Assembly: GCF_954871325.1 (NCBI RefSeq)
Contig: NC_088779.1
Location: 21,330,846-21,394,845 of the forward strand
Direction of reading: 5' to 3'
DNA length: 64,000 nucleotides
DNA from: Gordionus sp. m RMFG-2023
Lineage: Eukaryota > Nematomorpha > Gordioida > Chordodea > Parachordodidae
Position numbers and translations under genes: made by a program. Of this stretch, positions 15,301-22,462 are shown piece after piece. The notes under the pieces were generated by a model. That model was not told where the DNA came from. It saw only the letters and a list, made by a program, of their open reading frames with translations, and made no database searches. The stretch's first letter is position 1. Each line of letters opens with the position of its first letter.

Positions 15301-18300
15301 ACGTTATTCGGTAAGTCGAGTTAGCAATATACTTTTTCCAATGGGATGGTCGGGTAAGATTAGGACACCAGTTTAAATCAAAGTATTATATGGATAAAAA
15401 AAAATTTGAAATAATAATCCGTAGAGTTTAGTATTCTTAATTTAACCATTCCCGAATATTATAAATAGTTGTTTATTCTGGTGTACAACAGCATATATTT
15501 TGGTTTAGGTCTTGAAAAAAAAATAATTAAAAACCGAGCAAGGCAACATTAATGAAAAATTAAAACCTGGCCAGGCTGGGTCGGGCAAAAAATTTTCCCG
15601 GCGAGGCTTGATAATTTTACCATTTACAGGCCTATAATATTTACCCATGGCCAGCCATATTTGGATTTGGAGATATAAGTAATATTTTGAATATTTTTTT
15701 TTAAAAAAAATCAGGTTATTTCAGCATATTTCGTAAAAAAAGTTTAGTAAAGGTCAATGACCAGTGGTCTTTGTAGTCGGTATTCGGTTCGGTCTGGACC
15801 GAAAAAATTATATATTATTGAATATTATAATTAATATCTTTTTTTAATATAATTTTATCAAATCGAAAAAATAAACAATTCAATCAACTTCAGTTCCTTG
15901 TGAATAATTATTTTCCGAGCAAGTGATTTAGAATCATGTTTATTTGGTCACGAGCTTAAAAGTGGAATGTCTGATGAAGAAATTTTTAGCTATTCTTAAG
16001 GCTGTTTCCAAAAGATCCAATTGGAAAATCACAAAATAAGTCTTTCTATCCTTTCGTTTTCTTTAAATTTTTGAAAGAGATTTTGGACGCAACCTAATGA
16101 AACTAGAGTAATGACATATAATAGTACCTAGATCATTTATCTAAATATGTACTAATACAGATAAGCTGGCAGTACGCCATATTATTTTCTCATATAAAAA
16201 ATTCATATTCAAAAATTTTATGAAAGCTATTTTTTTTAAATCATAGTTTTCATTTATAATATAAAAAGATTCTGTGAAATATAAAAATGTCGTGTCACCA
16301 AGAGCTTTGTATTCATCGTTTCAAAATACATTTCACGAATGAATCGTAGGTCTTAAGTAAGCATCAGGTACTTAAAAGCTTAGTTTTAATTTATTAAGTG
16401 CGCATAAAAATTAAAATAAGTACTAATTTTGTTTTGTAGTAATTAGATATCTATAATGCCCGGCCCTGCCCATAGGTTCGGTAACGTTTGGAAAAATTTA
16501 TTTAAGCCAGGCCGGGCAAAAAAATAAAAATTAGAAATATATGATGCGTTTAACAGAGAATAGAAAAAAAATATTCTAATGCCTAATTTTGTTAAAATAA
16601 TATTCTCTTATTTTGTTTATTTCCAAAATTAAATGACAGCTAGTATTACACTATGATCATTCATTTAATACAATGACTTTTTTTCTTTTCCCATTTGTGT
16701 TTATTGCTATAATAATAAAATCATGAAACCTAAATCCTCATCATTATCGGTTATTTTCCATAGGATAAATTTCTAGATTAAAAAAACCTAGTTGGGCAAT
16801 GTTAGAAAAAAAATTAGAACAGGGCCCAATACAAATTTGGACTGGCTGGGCAAAAATTAAATTCCAACTGAGCCAGGCCTGTATATTTTGCCATTTACAG
16901 ACCTTTAATAGTAAGTGCTAATGTTGTTAAAATCCTCAATTTTACCGATTTTTAAAAAACGGATAATCAATGATATTTTTTGACGAAATCTCAAGGCAAT
17001 CTTTATTTCACCTTTTTAAAAATCCGCTAAAATTGCGGTTATTAACAACTGATGGGGTGCTAACAAATGTCTTGGAAATTCACGAACTAATTTTTGCTCT
17101 CGGGGAGCTAAGCACCTCTTTGCTTCCCCCTCTTAAACCAATGATCGTCACTGTTGTATTAGTTATAATATTTTTCCTATTTTCCTTTCGATGATATAAG
17201 TATTTCAATTATATATTTACAGATATTTTGTTTTCAATTCAAAACAAAAGATAAAGATCGGGAAATTAAGGTCCAGTTTGGTCTTTATGTTATGGTTTAT
17301 GGTTAGGTTTGTTTTTGAAAATCCGAACTGTGACTTTCATTACTTTATAGTTTTATATCTCAAGGTACAAATTTTCAAAATGTATATTTTATAAAAAAAA
17401 CTATTAAACATTTTGGTAACTTATAAGTAAATAAGAAAAAATTAGCATATCTCATAAAATAGAATAAAAATAATCTTAAAATGTCTTGTAATTTATAACT
17501 GTTAAAATTAAATTTTTCCTCCTAATAATTAATGAGCCTTTGATTTCTGGTAAATCTATCAATTAAACAATTTAATTCATATCAAATTCACAAGTAATTA
17601 AAATATTAATCAAAAACAAGAAATGTTTTGATATAATTAATTCATTTTCCTTGATCTTTTAATTTTTAAATGAGTTTTATAAGATCTTTAATTTTTCAAT
17701 GTTCTTAGATTGGGCTGGCAAAATATTCATCCAATGCTATCCCTTTATTCTTTTAAACCTTGGATAATAAAAGTTGGTGATATTTTCTGGCTGTGTAAAT
17801 GATAAATATTGGAGTGAATCAGGGGCAATATTTACTATGGATCAGGCTAATATTTTCAAAAAGAAAATCTAATCCAATATATTTTTGTTAATGTGTGACT
17901 ATATAATTTTTAAAATATTTTTTATTTAAAAGTTGTTAATAATAATAATGAATAAAAGGAACATAAATTGAATTTATTTGCATTTAAAAAATTAAATAAT
18001 TTTTTTTTTTTAAAAATGGCTAAAATATTGTACTATTTTTTTGTATATTATTTACAACTACTTTGGTTAAATGGCTCAAATCGAGCCATTCAACAACACT
18101 GTTCAAAAAAAATATTTAAAAGGCCACATTCAGCAATAAGCATTGCCCATTTCTAAATTAGCTTATTAACTTTTGAGGAATAAAAAAAAATACACTTATT
18201 CATTCGTGATAATACATAAAATATTGGTCAGGCTATAATTAATCTAAATGGTATAAATTATTTTTTAATTGGACCAAAAATAAAATTCTTTAAAGGTCCA

Positions 18301-19742
18301 TTTGGGGCAGGTCAGCCTGTATTACTTATTACAACAAAAATGTGACCATAATGAAATACATATAAATCATGTTATTACATTTTTTGGGAATGTATTCAGC
18401 ATAAGTTTCAATATGTCTTAATTGATCTTCCAATTCTGCTACTTCTTCTTCAGTGGCATCTTTATCTATTTGATTAGATGGGTTAGATAACCCCATATTC
18501 ATATTACTATTGTTGTTTGCATACATCATGGAATTATTCTGATTTATAAAATTCTGTCTATGTATAAACCTAGTATGGTTTATGAAGCTATTACGAATGT
18601 TGCTCATCATGTTATCAGAGATGTTAGAGCTTAAGGCATTTGATTCTATATTTTCTTCATTTTTGTATAAACTAGTTAAGGTAGGGGATTGATTGAAATT
18701 TGTAGATGATTGCAAATTATAGGGTAAATCAAATAGTTTATTTTTTGTAATTTGATTGCTTTGTTCAATTGTAATTTTATTATCAATTAAATTTGTATTT
18801 TGGAATATGTGTAATGATTTATTTAGGTTTAAATTGTTTTTAATATTCAAATAAGGACTGGTGTGAACTTTGGTTTCTGTGTTGTTTAAATGATTGCTCA
18901 CATTTATCGGGTTCTATATAATATATAGCATAAACATTTTAAATTTATGCAATGCAAGGAAAAACTAAATAATATGCAAACATAATTAAAGTTTAAAAAA
19001 ATTAATATTTTTAACTTTATCATTGGAATAACTATTAATTGATGACAAATATTGGGAACATATATTTGGTTGACTATAGTGTGTGGTATCATTTTCAATT
19101 ATATAACAGTCAGAATTTGAATCAAAAATATTTAAATTTTTATGTTGTATATTTGATGTTGTGAGATTCTTGCATGTGATTACATTTGGTATTTTATTAA
19201 CATCAAAATAATTCAATTTAGCAGAGTTTGGAATTGTTTGATTGATTTGAGCATGCTTAATGCAATTTGAAGTATCAGGTATTACATTATTTACATTAAT
19301 GTTTTCTTTAATATTTGTATCTACTCTAATGATGTTCAGTTTAGGTTGCAAATGAGGTGAAAGAATTGGGTTGATTTTTGAATTAGTTTGCAAAAATTTT
19401 AAAGTTTGTGGTAGTTTTATAATATCAGCTACCTTATTATTATGATTAATTTTATTAATCATAACTGTTGGAGAATATAATCTTGTTATTGTTTGATGTG
19501 TACCTAATAAAAATTATATTAAGCATATTTAATTAACAGAATACTTTTGTTCTGGATAGGAATCTCAGTTTGTAATTGATTTATTTTTTCCTATCAATAA
19601 AATTATATAAATTTATTAAAAGTAATCAATAAACATTATTTCCAACTTCTTTTTCTAAAAATATGTCCTCCTCGAATAATAAACCAGAATCCTCTAAGGC
19701 GGTCATTAACAAATCTTTTTTAGGAATAAAAGATCCTTCCAT
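146..19742 (-). CDS. sno: strawberry notch homologue (gene level, about 26 exons, 3' end off window)
   Basis: Nuclear SNF2/DExH helicase-like protein of the strawberry notch/SBNO family, which acts downstream of Notch and EGFR signalling in flies. Exons translate to the family's blocks in order: an N-terminal [11 protein letters not shown] start, [27 protein letters not shown], a Walker A-like [20 protein letters not shown], the motif II equivalent [125 protein letters not shown] and KFLNRILGL. Coding pieces join in phase at GT-AG sites from exon 4 to exon 26 without an internal stop. The region between KHFP and LPPN is a Ser/Asn/Asp-rich linker, poorly conserved as in other SBNO proteins. 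Exons 1-3 are less certain. The last visible exon ends at 146; vertebrate SBNO1 has roughly 200 more residues, so the end lies to the left of the window. Homology was recognised by eye from remembered SBNO1 sequence. Confidence 0.95.
434..580 (-). CDS. sno: sno exon 25
   Basis: Reads [20 protein letters not shown], then [20 protein letters not shown] and TGKWDMGIL. Its acceptor and first bases are duplicated as a decayed copy about 76 bases upstream in the intron. Confidence 0.95.
557..690 (-). repeat. sno: Tandem duplication of a sno splice acceptor and exon start
   Basis: Two units about 76 bases apart (557 and 633 in plus coordinates) share the exon 25 acceptor CTTTTAG and roughly the first 35 coding bases. 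The outer copy has lost its frame after about a dozen codons (NIVKFLNR then divergent). It is either a dead duplicate or a decoy acceptor. Confidence 0.75.
808..879 (-). CDS. sno: sno exon 24
   Basis: Reads [20 protein letters not shown] then SLDK, matching [25 protein letters not shown] by position and pattern. Confidence 0.92.
1059..1155 (-). CDS. sno: sno exon 23
   Basis: Reads [20 protein letters not shown], then [12 protein letters not shown] (SBNO1: YGRNALEIVMKSI ... PPPDYPGEFFK). Confidence 0.94.
1635..1706 (-). CDS. sno: sno exon 22
   Basis: A 72-nt exon reading [20 protein letters not shown] then FDNK. Phase 0 at both ends. Confidence 0.96.
1993..2105 (-). CDS. sno: sno exon 21 (GRTHR motif)
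   Basis: Reads [20 protein letters not shown], then [17 protein letters not shown]. The GRTHR arginine-finger-like motif is made across the junction with exon 20. Confidence 0.97.
2249..2384 (-). CDS. sno: sno exon 20
   Basis: Reads [20 protein letters not shown], then [18 protein letters not shown]; the helicase motif V/VI region. Confidence 0.97.
2521..2652 (-). CDS. sno: sno exon 19
   Basis: Reads [20 protein letters not shown], then [20 protein letters not shown]; nearly identical to the SBNO1 segment. Internal Met, not a start. Confidence 0.96.
3141..3304 (-). CDS. sno: sno exon 18
   Basis: Reads [20 protein letters not shown], then [20 protein letters not shown] and LGGPEQVAE, matching [26 protein letters not shown] of SBNO1. 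Confidence 0.93.
3439..3672 (-). CDS. sno: sno exon 17
   Basis: Begins [20 protein letters not shown] (SBNO1: DPWLIRKDHKKNKEKKKK), then a Glu/Gln-rich stretch ending IRDLLSS. The 3' donor is uncertain: GTACGG at 3438 is the only nearby GT that keeps phase with exon 18. Confidence 0.82.
3794..4012 (-). CDS. sno: sno exon 16 (acidic linker)
   Basis: Reads [20 protein letters not shown] through an Asp/Glu-rich run ([19 protein letters not shown]) to FDEEI; corresponds to the acidic DDDDFNPFLDESNEDDEND part of SBNO1. Confidence 0.88.
4491..4637 (-). CDS. sno: sno exon 15 (variable linker)
   Basis: Reads [18 protein letters not shown] and later [16 protein letters not shown]; Ser-rich linker. 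The other two frames of the same segment hit stops, and both junctions are in phase. Confidence 0.78.
4777..5001 (-). CDS. sno: sno exon 14 (variable linker)
   Basis: Reads [20 protein letters not shown], then a possible short coiled coil [20 protein letters not shown]. In phase on both sides. Not conserved at residue level with vertebrate SBNO1, so support is phase and open frame. Confidence 0.8.
5214..5428 (-). CDS. sno: sno exon 13
   Basis: Begins [14 protein letters not shown] (family: GVLQSLIEKHFP), then runs into a Ser/Asn-rich variable linker. The intron before it (5429-7139) contains a deleted hAT copy. The donor GTAATC ends the exon before the G/A tract at 5170-5187. Confidence 0.9.
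5930..7062 (-). mobile_element. hAT element, internally deleted copy (GTAGCGCGC family) in sno intron 12
   Basis: Starts CAGAGTTGTTAAACTCTAC and ends GCTACTTTAACAACTCTG, with subterminal GTAGCGCGCTATCGCTAC units at both ends. Inside (6230-6780, minus frame) lie pieces of a hAT transposase related to those in the 20674-22447 copy, including [11 protein letters not shown] from the BED-finger region. I see no exact 8-bp target duplication. The family transposase is plainly broken; host sno splices around it. Confidence 0.8.
6888..7038. repeat. 33-bp tandem repeat inside the hAT copy
   Basis: Three full units and partial flanking ones of a 33-bp unit, built from GATAGCGTGATATTAGC followed by TATCGCTACCAAAAAA. 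It is an amplified form of the element's subterminal GTAGCGCGCTA motif. Confidence 0.9.
7140..7237 (-). CDS. sno: sno exon 12
   Basis: Reads [20 protein letters not shown] and then [13 protein letters not shown], the start of the second helicase lobe. Donor GTATGC at 7139. Confidence 0.95.
7369..7554 (-). CDS. sno: sno exon 11
   Basis: Reads [16 protein letters not shown], then [20 protein letters not shown] and [10 protein letters not shown]. The [13 protein letters not shown] block is diagnostic of the family. Confidence 0.95.
7868..7981 (-). CDS. sno: sno exon 10
   Basis: Reads [20 protein letters not shown], then [15 protein letters not shown]. Extending to the donor at 7867 rather than the GT inside TCCGTT gives [15 protein letters not shown], the exact spacing of vertebrate YNKAVKLWVIARERF. 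Confidence 0.93.
8236..9842 (-). mobile_element. Tc1/mariner element in sno intron 9
   Basis: Inverted ends of about 35 bases: CCGGCCATAAATGATTGCCC at the left and the same with one change (ACTGCCC for ATTGCCC) inverted at the right, both followed by ACCCTGCATTTTC. A TA precedes the left end; the right outermost bases have decayed. It lies wholly inside the intron between sno exons 9 and 10, in the same orientation as the gene. Confidence 0.9.
8400..9430 (-). pseudogene. Tc1-type DDE transposase, decayed
   Basis: The N-terminal HTH domain reads [20 protein letters not shown] then [14 protein letters not shown]; the catalytic part includes [20 protein letters not shown] (first Asp), [33 protein letters not shown] (second Asp) and SDLNLIEHL (final Glu). 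The catalytic triad is still visible, but the frame is interrupted after PAAKRL and near the first Asp. Stops replace the Trp of the usual W-x-x-QSPDLN and EHLW motifs (TGA for TGG), and a further TAG follows. Inactive copy. Confidence 0.88.
9851..9890 (-). CDS. sno: sno exon 9 (40-nt micro-exon)
   Basis: A 40-nt exon encoding [13 protein letters not shown], present in the same place in all SBNO proteins. Acceptor AACAG, donor GTAACC. The right end of a Tc1 element begins only about 10 bases past this donor. Confidence 0.95.
9977..10041. mobile_element. 65-bp hAT mini-MITE in sno intron 8
   Basis: CAGAGAATTGCAGACCCGG at the left and CCTCTGCAGGACATTG at the right, flanked by AAGAATAG and AAGATTAG (7 of 8 bases match). 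The right end matches that of the 59894-61787 hAT (TACCTCTGCAGGTCTCTG), so it is probably a miniature relative. Confidence 0.6.
10155..10396 (-). CDS. sno: sno exon 8 (motif II, DECH)
   Basis: Begins [12 protein letters not shown], the DExH motif II, followed by [28 protein letters not shown] (motif III-like SAT) and [10 protein letters not shown]. It ends FILAVER with the next Arg split across the intron. Confidence 0.97.
10796..10957 (-). CDS. sno: sno exon 7
   Basis: Reads [20 protein letters not shown], then [11 protein letters not shown] and [15 protein letters not shown], matching the SBNO core. It is bounded by ATAG at 10958 and GTAAAT at 10795. Confidence 0.95.
11228..11728. mobile_element. 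hAT-like relic in sno intron 6
   Basis: The left part CAGGGACTTGAAAGAACGTT and the right part GGAACAGAAATGAAATGCCG with GTTCCGGGTCCC form imperfect inverted ends about 500 bases apart. No coding potential seen between them, and the target duplication is unclear. Confidence 0.4.
11787..11877 (-). CDS. sno: sno exon 6
   Basis: Reads [20 protein letters not shown] then [10 protein letters not shown]; close to the SBNO block [16 protein letters not shown]. Donor GTTCGA. Confidence 0.95.
12042..12126 (-). CDS. sno: sno exon 5 (Walker A-like motif)
   Basis: Reads [20 protein letters not shown] then [16 protein letters not shown] is the family's nucleotide-binding loop (vertebrate form DGAGVGKGRT). 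Trp is split across the next junction (TG|G). Confidence 0.95.
12712..12895. mobile_element. hAT MITE (GTAGCGCGC family), 184 bp, in sno intron 4
   Basis: Begins CAGAGTTGTTAAAGTAGCGC and ends TTTAACAACACTG; flanked by GAAATTTC and GAAATTCC (7 of 8). Its ends match the 5930-7062 and 20674-22447 elements. It ends 38 bases from the donor of exon 4. Confidence 0.85.
12934..13143 (-). CDS. sno: sno exon 4
   Basis: Reads [20 protein letters not shown], then PPGVWYTL and [21 protein letters not shown] up to FLIG, the conserved Q-motif-like start of the helicase core. The acceptor TTCAAG and donor GTTTTT are clean. The intron upstream is about 5.2 kb, the largest in the gene. Confidence 0.93.
14969..15080. 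mobile_element. 112-bp fold-back MITE, PIF/Harbinger-like
   Basis: Two arms of about 42 bases (left CCCTGCATTCATAGCTAGCG, right the inverse of CCCTTGCATTTATAGTCAGC) separated by a loop of about 28 bases. Flanked by TAA on both sides, the 3-bp TWA duplication typical of PIF/Harbinger. Confidence 0.75.
15520..16910. repeat. GGGCC-type hAT end fragments
   Basis: GC-rich islands at about 15570-15660, 16455-16510 and 16790-16905 carry GCCAGGCTGGG, GCCAGGCCGGGC and GAGCCAGGCCTG units; the first and third both end CCATTTACAGRCCT and are direct repeats about 1.2 kb apart. They resemble the subterminal repeats of the 59894-61787 hAT. No transposase seen. Confidence 0.5.
18379..18876 (-). CDS. sno: sno exon 3 (acidic stretch and [10 protein letters not shown])
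   Basis: The exon ends with [20 protein letters not shown] followed by IPKK, the acidic stretch and ETYAEYMPIK block that precedes the helicase core in SBNO proteins. The donor at 18378 leaves one base that joins exon 4 to give a Leu codon (KK-L-RYG). The 5' boundary is a guess: an in-frame TAA sits at 18904-18902, just before an ATG at 18901, so the acceptor must lie inside; CACAG before 18876 is the best looking site. Confidence 0.7.
19033..19503 (-). CDS. sno: sno exon 2 (low-complexity N-terminal region, 3' end uncertain)
   Basis: An acceptor TTATTAG precedes 19503, and the frame stays open to 18986 with an Asn/Ile/Thr-rich sequence typical of a disordered N-terminal region. Several phase-compatible donors exist near 19072, 19053 and 19033; I chose 19033 because it joins in phase to the acceptor proposed for exon 3. 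No domain is visible. Confidence 0.45.
19685..19742 (-). CDS. sno: sno exon 1 (start codon)
   Basis: The ATG at 19742 opens [20 protein letters not shown], which resembles the SBNO start (DLLLAALSESG). A GT at 19684 ends the exon in phase 1, which fits the next exon exactly. A longer version reading on through LLFEEDIF to a GT at 19646 also resembles the family but is out of phase with exon 2, so the true donor is open. Confidence 0.65.
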
Positions 19743-20673
19743 AATTAAAAACGAAAAAGGAAAAAAAAATAGAAAAAAAATGTAAATGGTTCCTTTATAT
19801 ACATATGAATAAATTAACCTATCCTCTAAAAAAATAGATTAACATCTATCATTACCGTATTAATATTTTTTCAATAGCGATAAAATTTTGTTAATTCTAG
19901 AGAAATAATAATAAATACATAAATAATTTATGCAAGATCTAATATTAAATAACAAAATGTGTTGCAATCTATTTTCAATGTTAATGTGATTTCTGTAGTT
20001 GATAACATTAATAAAGTGTTAAGATTGACAAAATTCAAACTCATTCTAAAGAGTTTATATAAAATCTAAATACTATAAGAAGTAGGTGGTAAAGATTAAT
20101 GAGGGATTTATTTCTTTTGAGGGGATTAAAAAATTACTGGGGGCTTTACCCCCAGACGCCATTTGGGCTGGCCTTCGGCCGGGTTACCTTAGTCTATATT
20201 TAGTCAAAAAATATTTTTACAAGATAGGAAGTTAATTTTTATAAAAAAAATAAGACTGTAACAAATATTAAATATATTTTTATTTGTTTATATAAAATAT
20301 AATAAATTACTTATATATGTCGTATGGGGTTTCGGAATTCGTGGGGATACGGAATTTCTCAATTATAAATATATTACTAAGGGCGATTTTTGGATTTTAA
20401 AAATCTGATTTTACAGGAATTGTATTCCAGCATATGTAGATTATTTACACTATAAATTTCAACCTATTTTATCGATCGACATTTTAGTATTTTTTAATTT
20501 ATACAAAAAATCCATATAAAAATTAATATAAACTAGTAGAAAGACCGTCAAAAATGACGGGGAATAAGATTTTTATTCATTTTTTTACGATAAATGTCAT
20601 GCCAGAACTAAGCTCATAATATTAGGAAGGTTCATGGCAAAATTGTTTGAAATTTACAATTTGGGTACTCTAC
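19743..20673. other. Upstream region of sno
   Basis: About 930 bases between the sno start and the first hAT. Mostly AT-rich; a GC-rich patch at 20137-20190 (GGGGGCTTTACCCCCAGACG, then GGCCTTCGGCCGGG) is like the subterminal part of the 22463-24884 hAT. The sno promoter should lie here, but I see no motif I would name. Confidence 0.4.
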
Positions 20674-22447
20674 CAGTGTTGTTAAACGCTACTTTTAAAA
20701 GTAGCGTACTATCGTTTTCAAATGAGTAGCATGCTAATAGCTACTTTTTACGCTATTTTGATATTTTTTTAAAATATTTTTTGCGTAACTTTATTTCCAC
20801 AAATAAAATATTGGTATAAAAACATGACATAATTTGTTATATATATAATCACTTTAATAATAATAACATTTCGGTACTCTCATCCCCAAGTCTAGACCGA
20901 CAATCAGAAAGCATAAGCTTTGCCATACTAAATAATCGTTCAGCATTAGCACTTGAGGGCAACGCAGTATTAAATTTAATAAACACAATTTTTATATGAA
21001 AATCATAAAAAATATTTAAATGAATATTTTTAGATTTAAAAAAAAGCATCTAGAGGTTCAATAATATTATTATTATTTATTTCAAAAAATCGTCTATGGA
21101 AGGCCGCGGTTTCGATCTTTCTATAATATTAGTATCATGGTTAGGCATGGCATATTTAACGTTACCATCAGCCTATCAAGTTGCCCTTTAGATTCAGTCA
21201 AATTAATGTATGGCCAATTTAACTTAAAACTAGGATGAACTATAGCAACATTATCATACAGATCTGGAAATCTAATTTATATAAAGCGATTGTATTTATA
21301 AAAAAAGAAGAATACCTTTTTAATTTTCAAAATTTAAATTTATCTGATATTTAGATTCATTTATAAAAAAATATTAAAAACCTTAAATTATGGTAAATAG
21401 ATATTTTTAAAATATGATTATTATACACACAACACAAGGTAATTAATAAATATTAATTTTGAATTTTATAATAATACTATATATTAATATTATAAATTGT
21501 GTTGTAAATTAAACCAATTTAAATTACGGCTAATCAAGCAATAAATCATTCATTTTATATAATTGTATAATAGAAAATAAAAATAAAAATAGTTTTGACC
21601 TTTTCTCAATGCCTTGAACAGTATATTATAAAGTTATTATGACTTTGTCAGCCAATTTTTGAGATACACCTGGTGTTGATGAATCCAAATTGCTTAATTT
21701 TGTTTGAATTAAATTTGATTTATCTTCTTCCATTACCCAAAAACTTTTGAGATATTTTTCAATCTTTATAATTTGAGGTGTAAACAGTCTAAAATTATAA
21801 CAGTAATACTTAGAATAAGGAGATAAGTACTAAAAATGATTGAAATAACTATTTTAAAATGTTTTAAATAATTTAGATAAAATTTATGAATATATAAAAA
21901 AAATGATTTGTCTTTGATTTAAATTTATTTTAAAAATTAAGGATTAGCCTACACATTGATATTAAATTTGTTTAATATATTACCTTTAAATGTTTTTTCA
22001 AATTATAACTGGTCGTATGATTTGAGGATAAATTTAGCGACACATTTTGCATCGAAACCGATACTCAGTAGTATTTTTTCTCCAAGATTAAAGTATTTTT
22101 TGAATTTTGGGAAAGGATAATCTATATTTTTCTCATTTTCCAAAGAAATTTAGCTATCTTCAACAATCTCAGACATTTTTAATAACTAGATTTATAATGC
22201 TAACTAGATTTATGATGTATATTTTTAAATATAAATTTCAATTTCAAAATTAAATTAAATTAAATAAAAGGATATAATTTTAAATTTAATAAAAAATATT
22301 TTTTAATAATTTTTAGATGTATTTATTATGTAAAATTGAAAGTAGCGAGCTACCGCTATTGCTATTTTCTAAAAAAAGTAGCCCGCTAAAGCTACCGCTA
22401 CCGAAAAAAGTAGCGCGCTACTATAGCGCTCTCCTTTAACAACATTG
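20674..22447 (-). mobile_element. hAT element (GTAGCGCGC family), 1.77 kb
   Basis: Begins CAGTGTTGTTAAACGCTAC and ends CTCCTTTAACAACATTG, flanked by a perfect 8-bp duplication TACTCTAC (20666-20673 and 22448-22455). Subterminal GTAGCGCGCTA units at both ends. Minus-strand transposase remnants: the BED-region block FPKFKKYFNLGEK near 22100 and, at 20849-21000, the hAT dimerisation block LPSSANAERLFSMAKLMLSD. Internal frame is interrupted; probably immobile without help. Confidence 0.9.
20849..21000 (-). pseudogene. hAT transposase C-terminal dimerisation region
   Basis: Reads NTALPSSANAERLFSMAKLM then SDCRSRLGDESTEMLLLLK, the hAT C-terminal dimer block (P-S-S-x-x-x-E-R-x-F-S). The preceding part of the transposase is too decayed to follow. 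Confidence 0.8.
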
Positions 22448-22462
22448 TACTCTACCCATGCT

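Larger units (their letters stand above)
13144..18378. other. Large sno intron 3 with relics
   Basis: About 5.2 kb without any coding segment I can support. It holds a fold-back MITE (14969-15080), scattered GC-rich GGGCC-type hAT fragments, a G-rich tract at 13740-13776, and otherwise plain AT-rich sequence. Confidence 0.6.

Noticed and set aside
16970-17194. A 74-residue plus-strand protein in sno intron 3
   Set aside because: No motif, antisense to the host intron, and composition like random AT-rich sequence.
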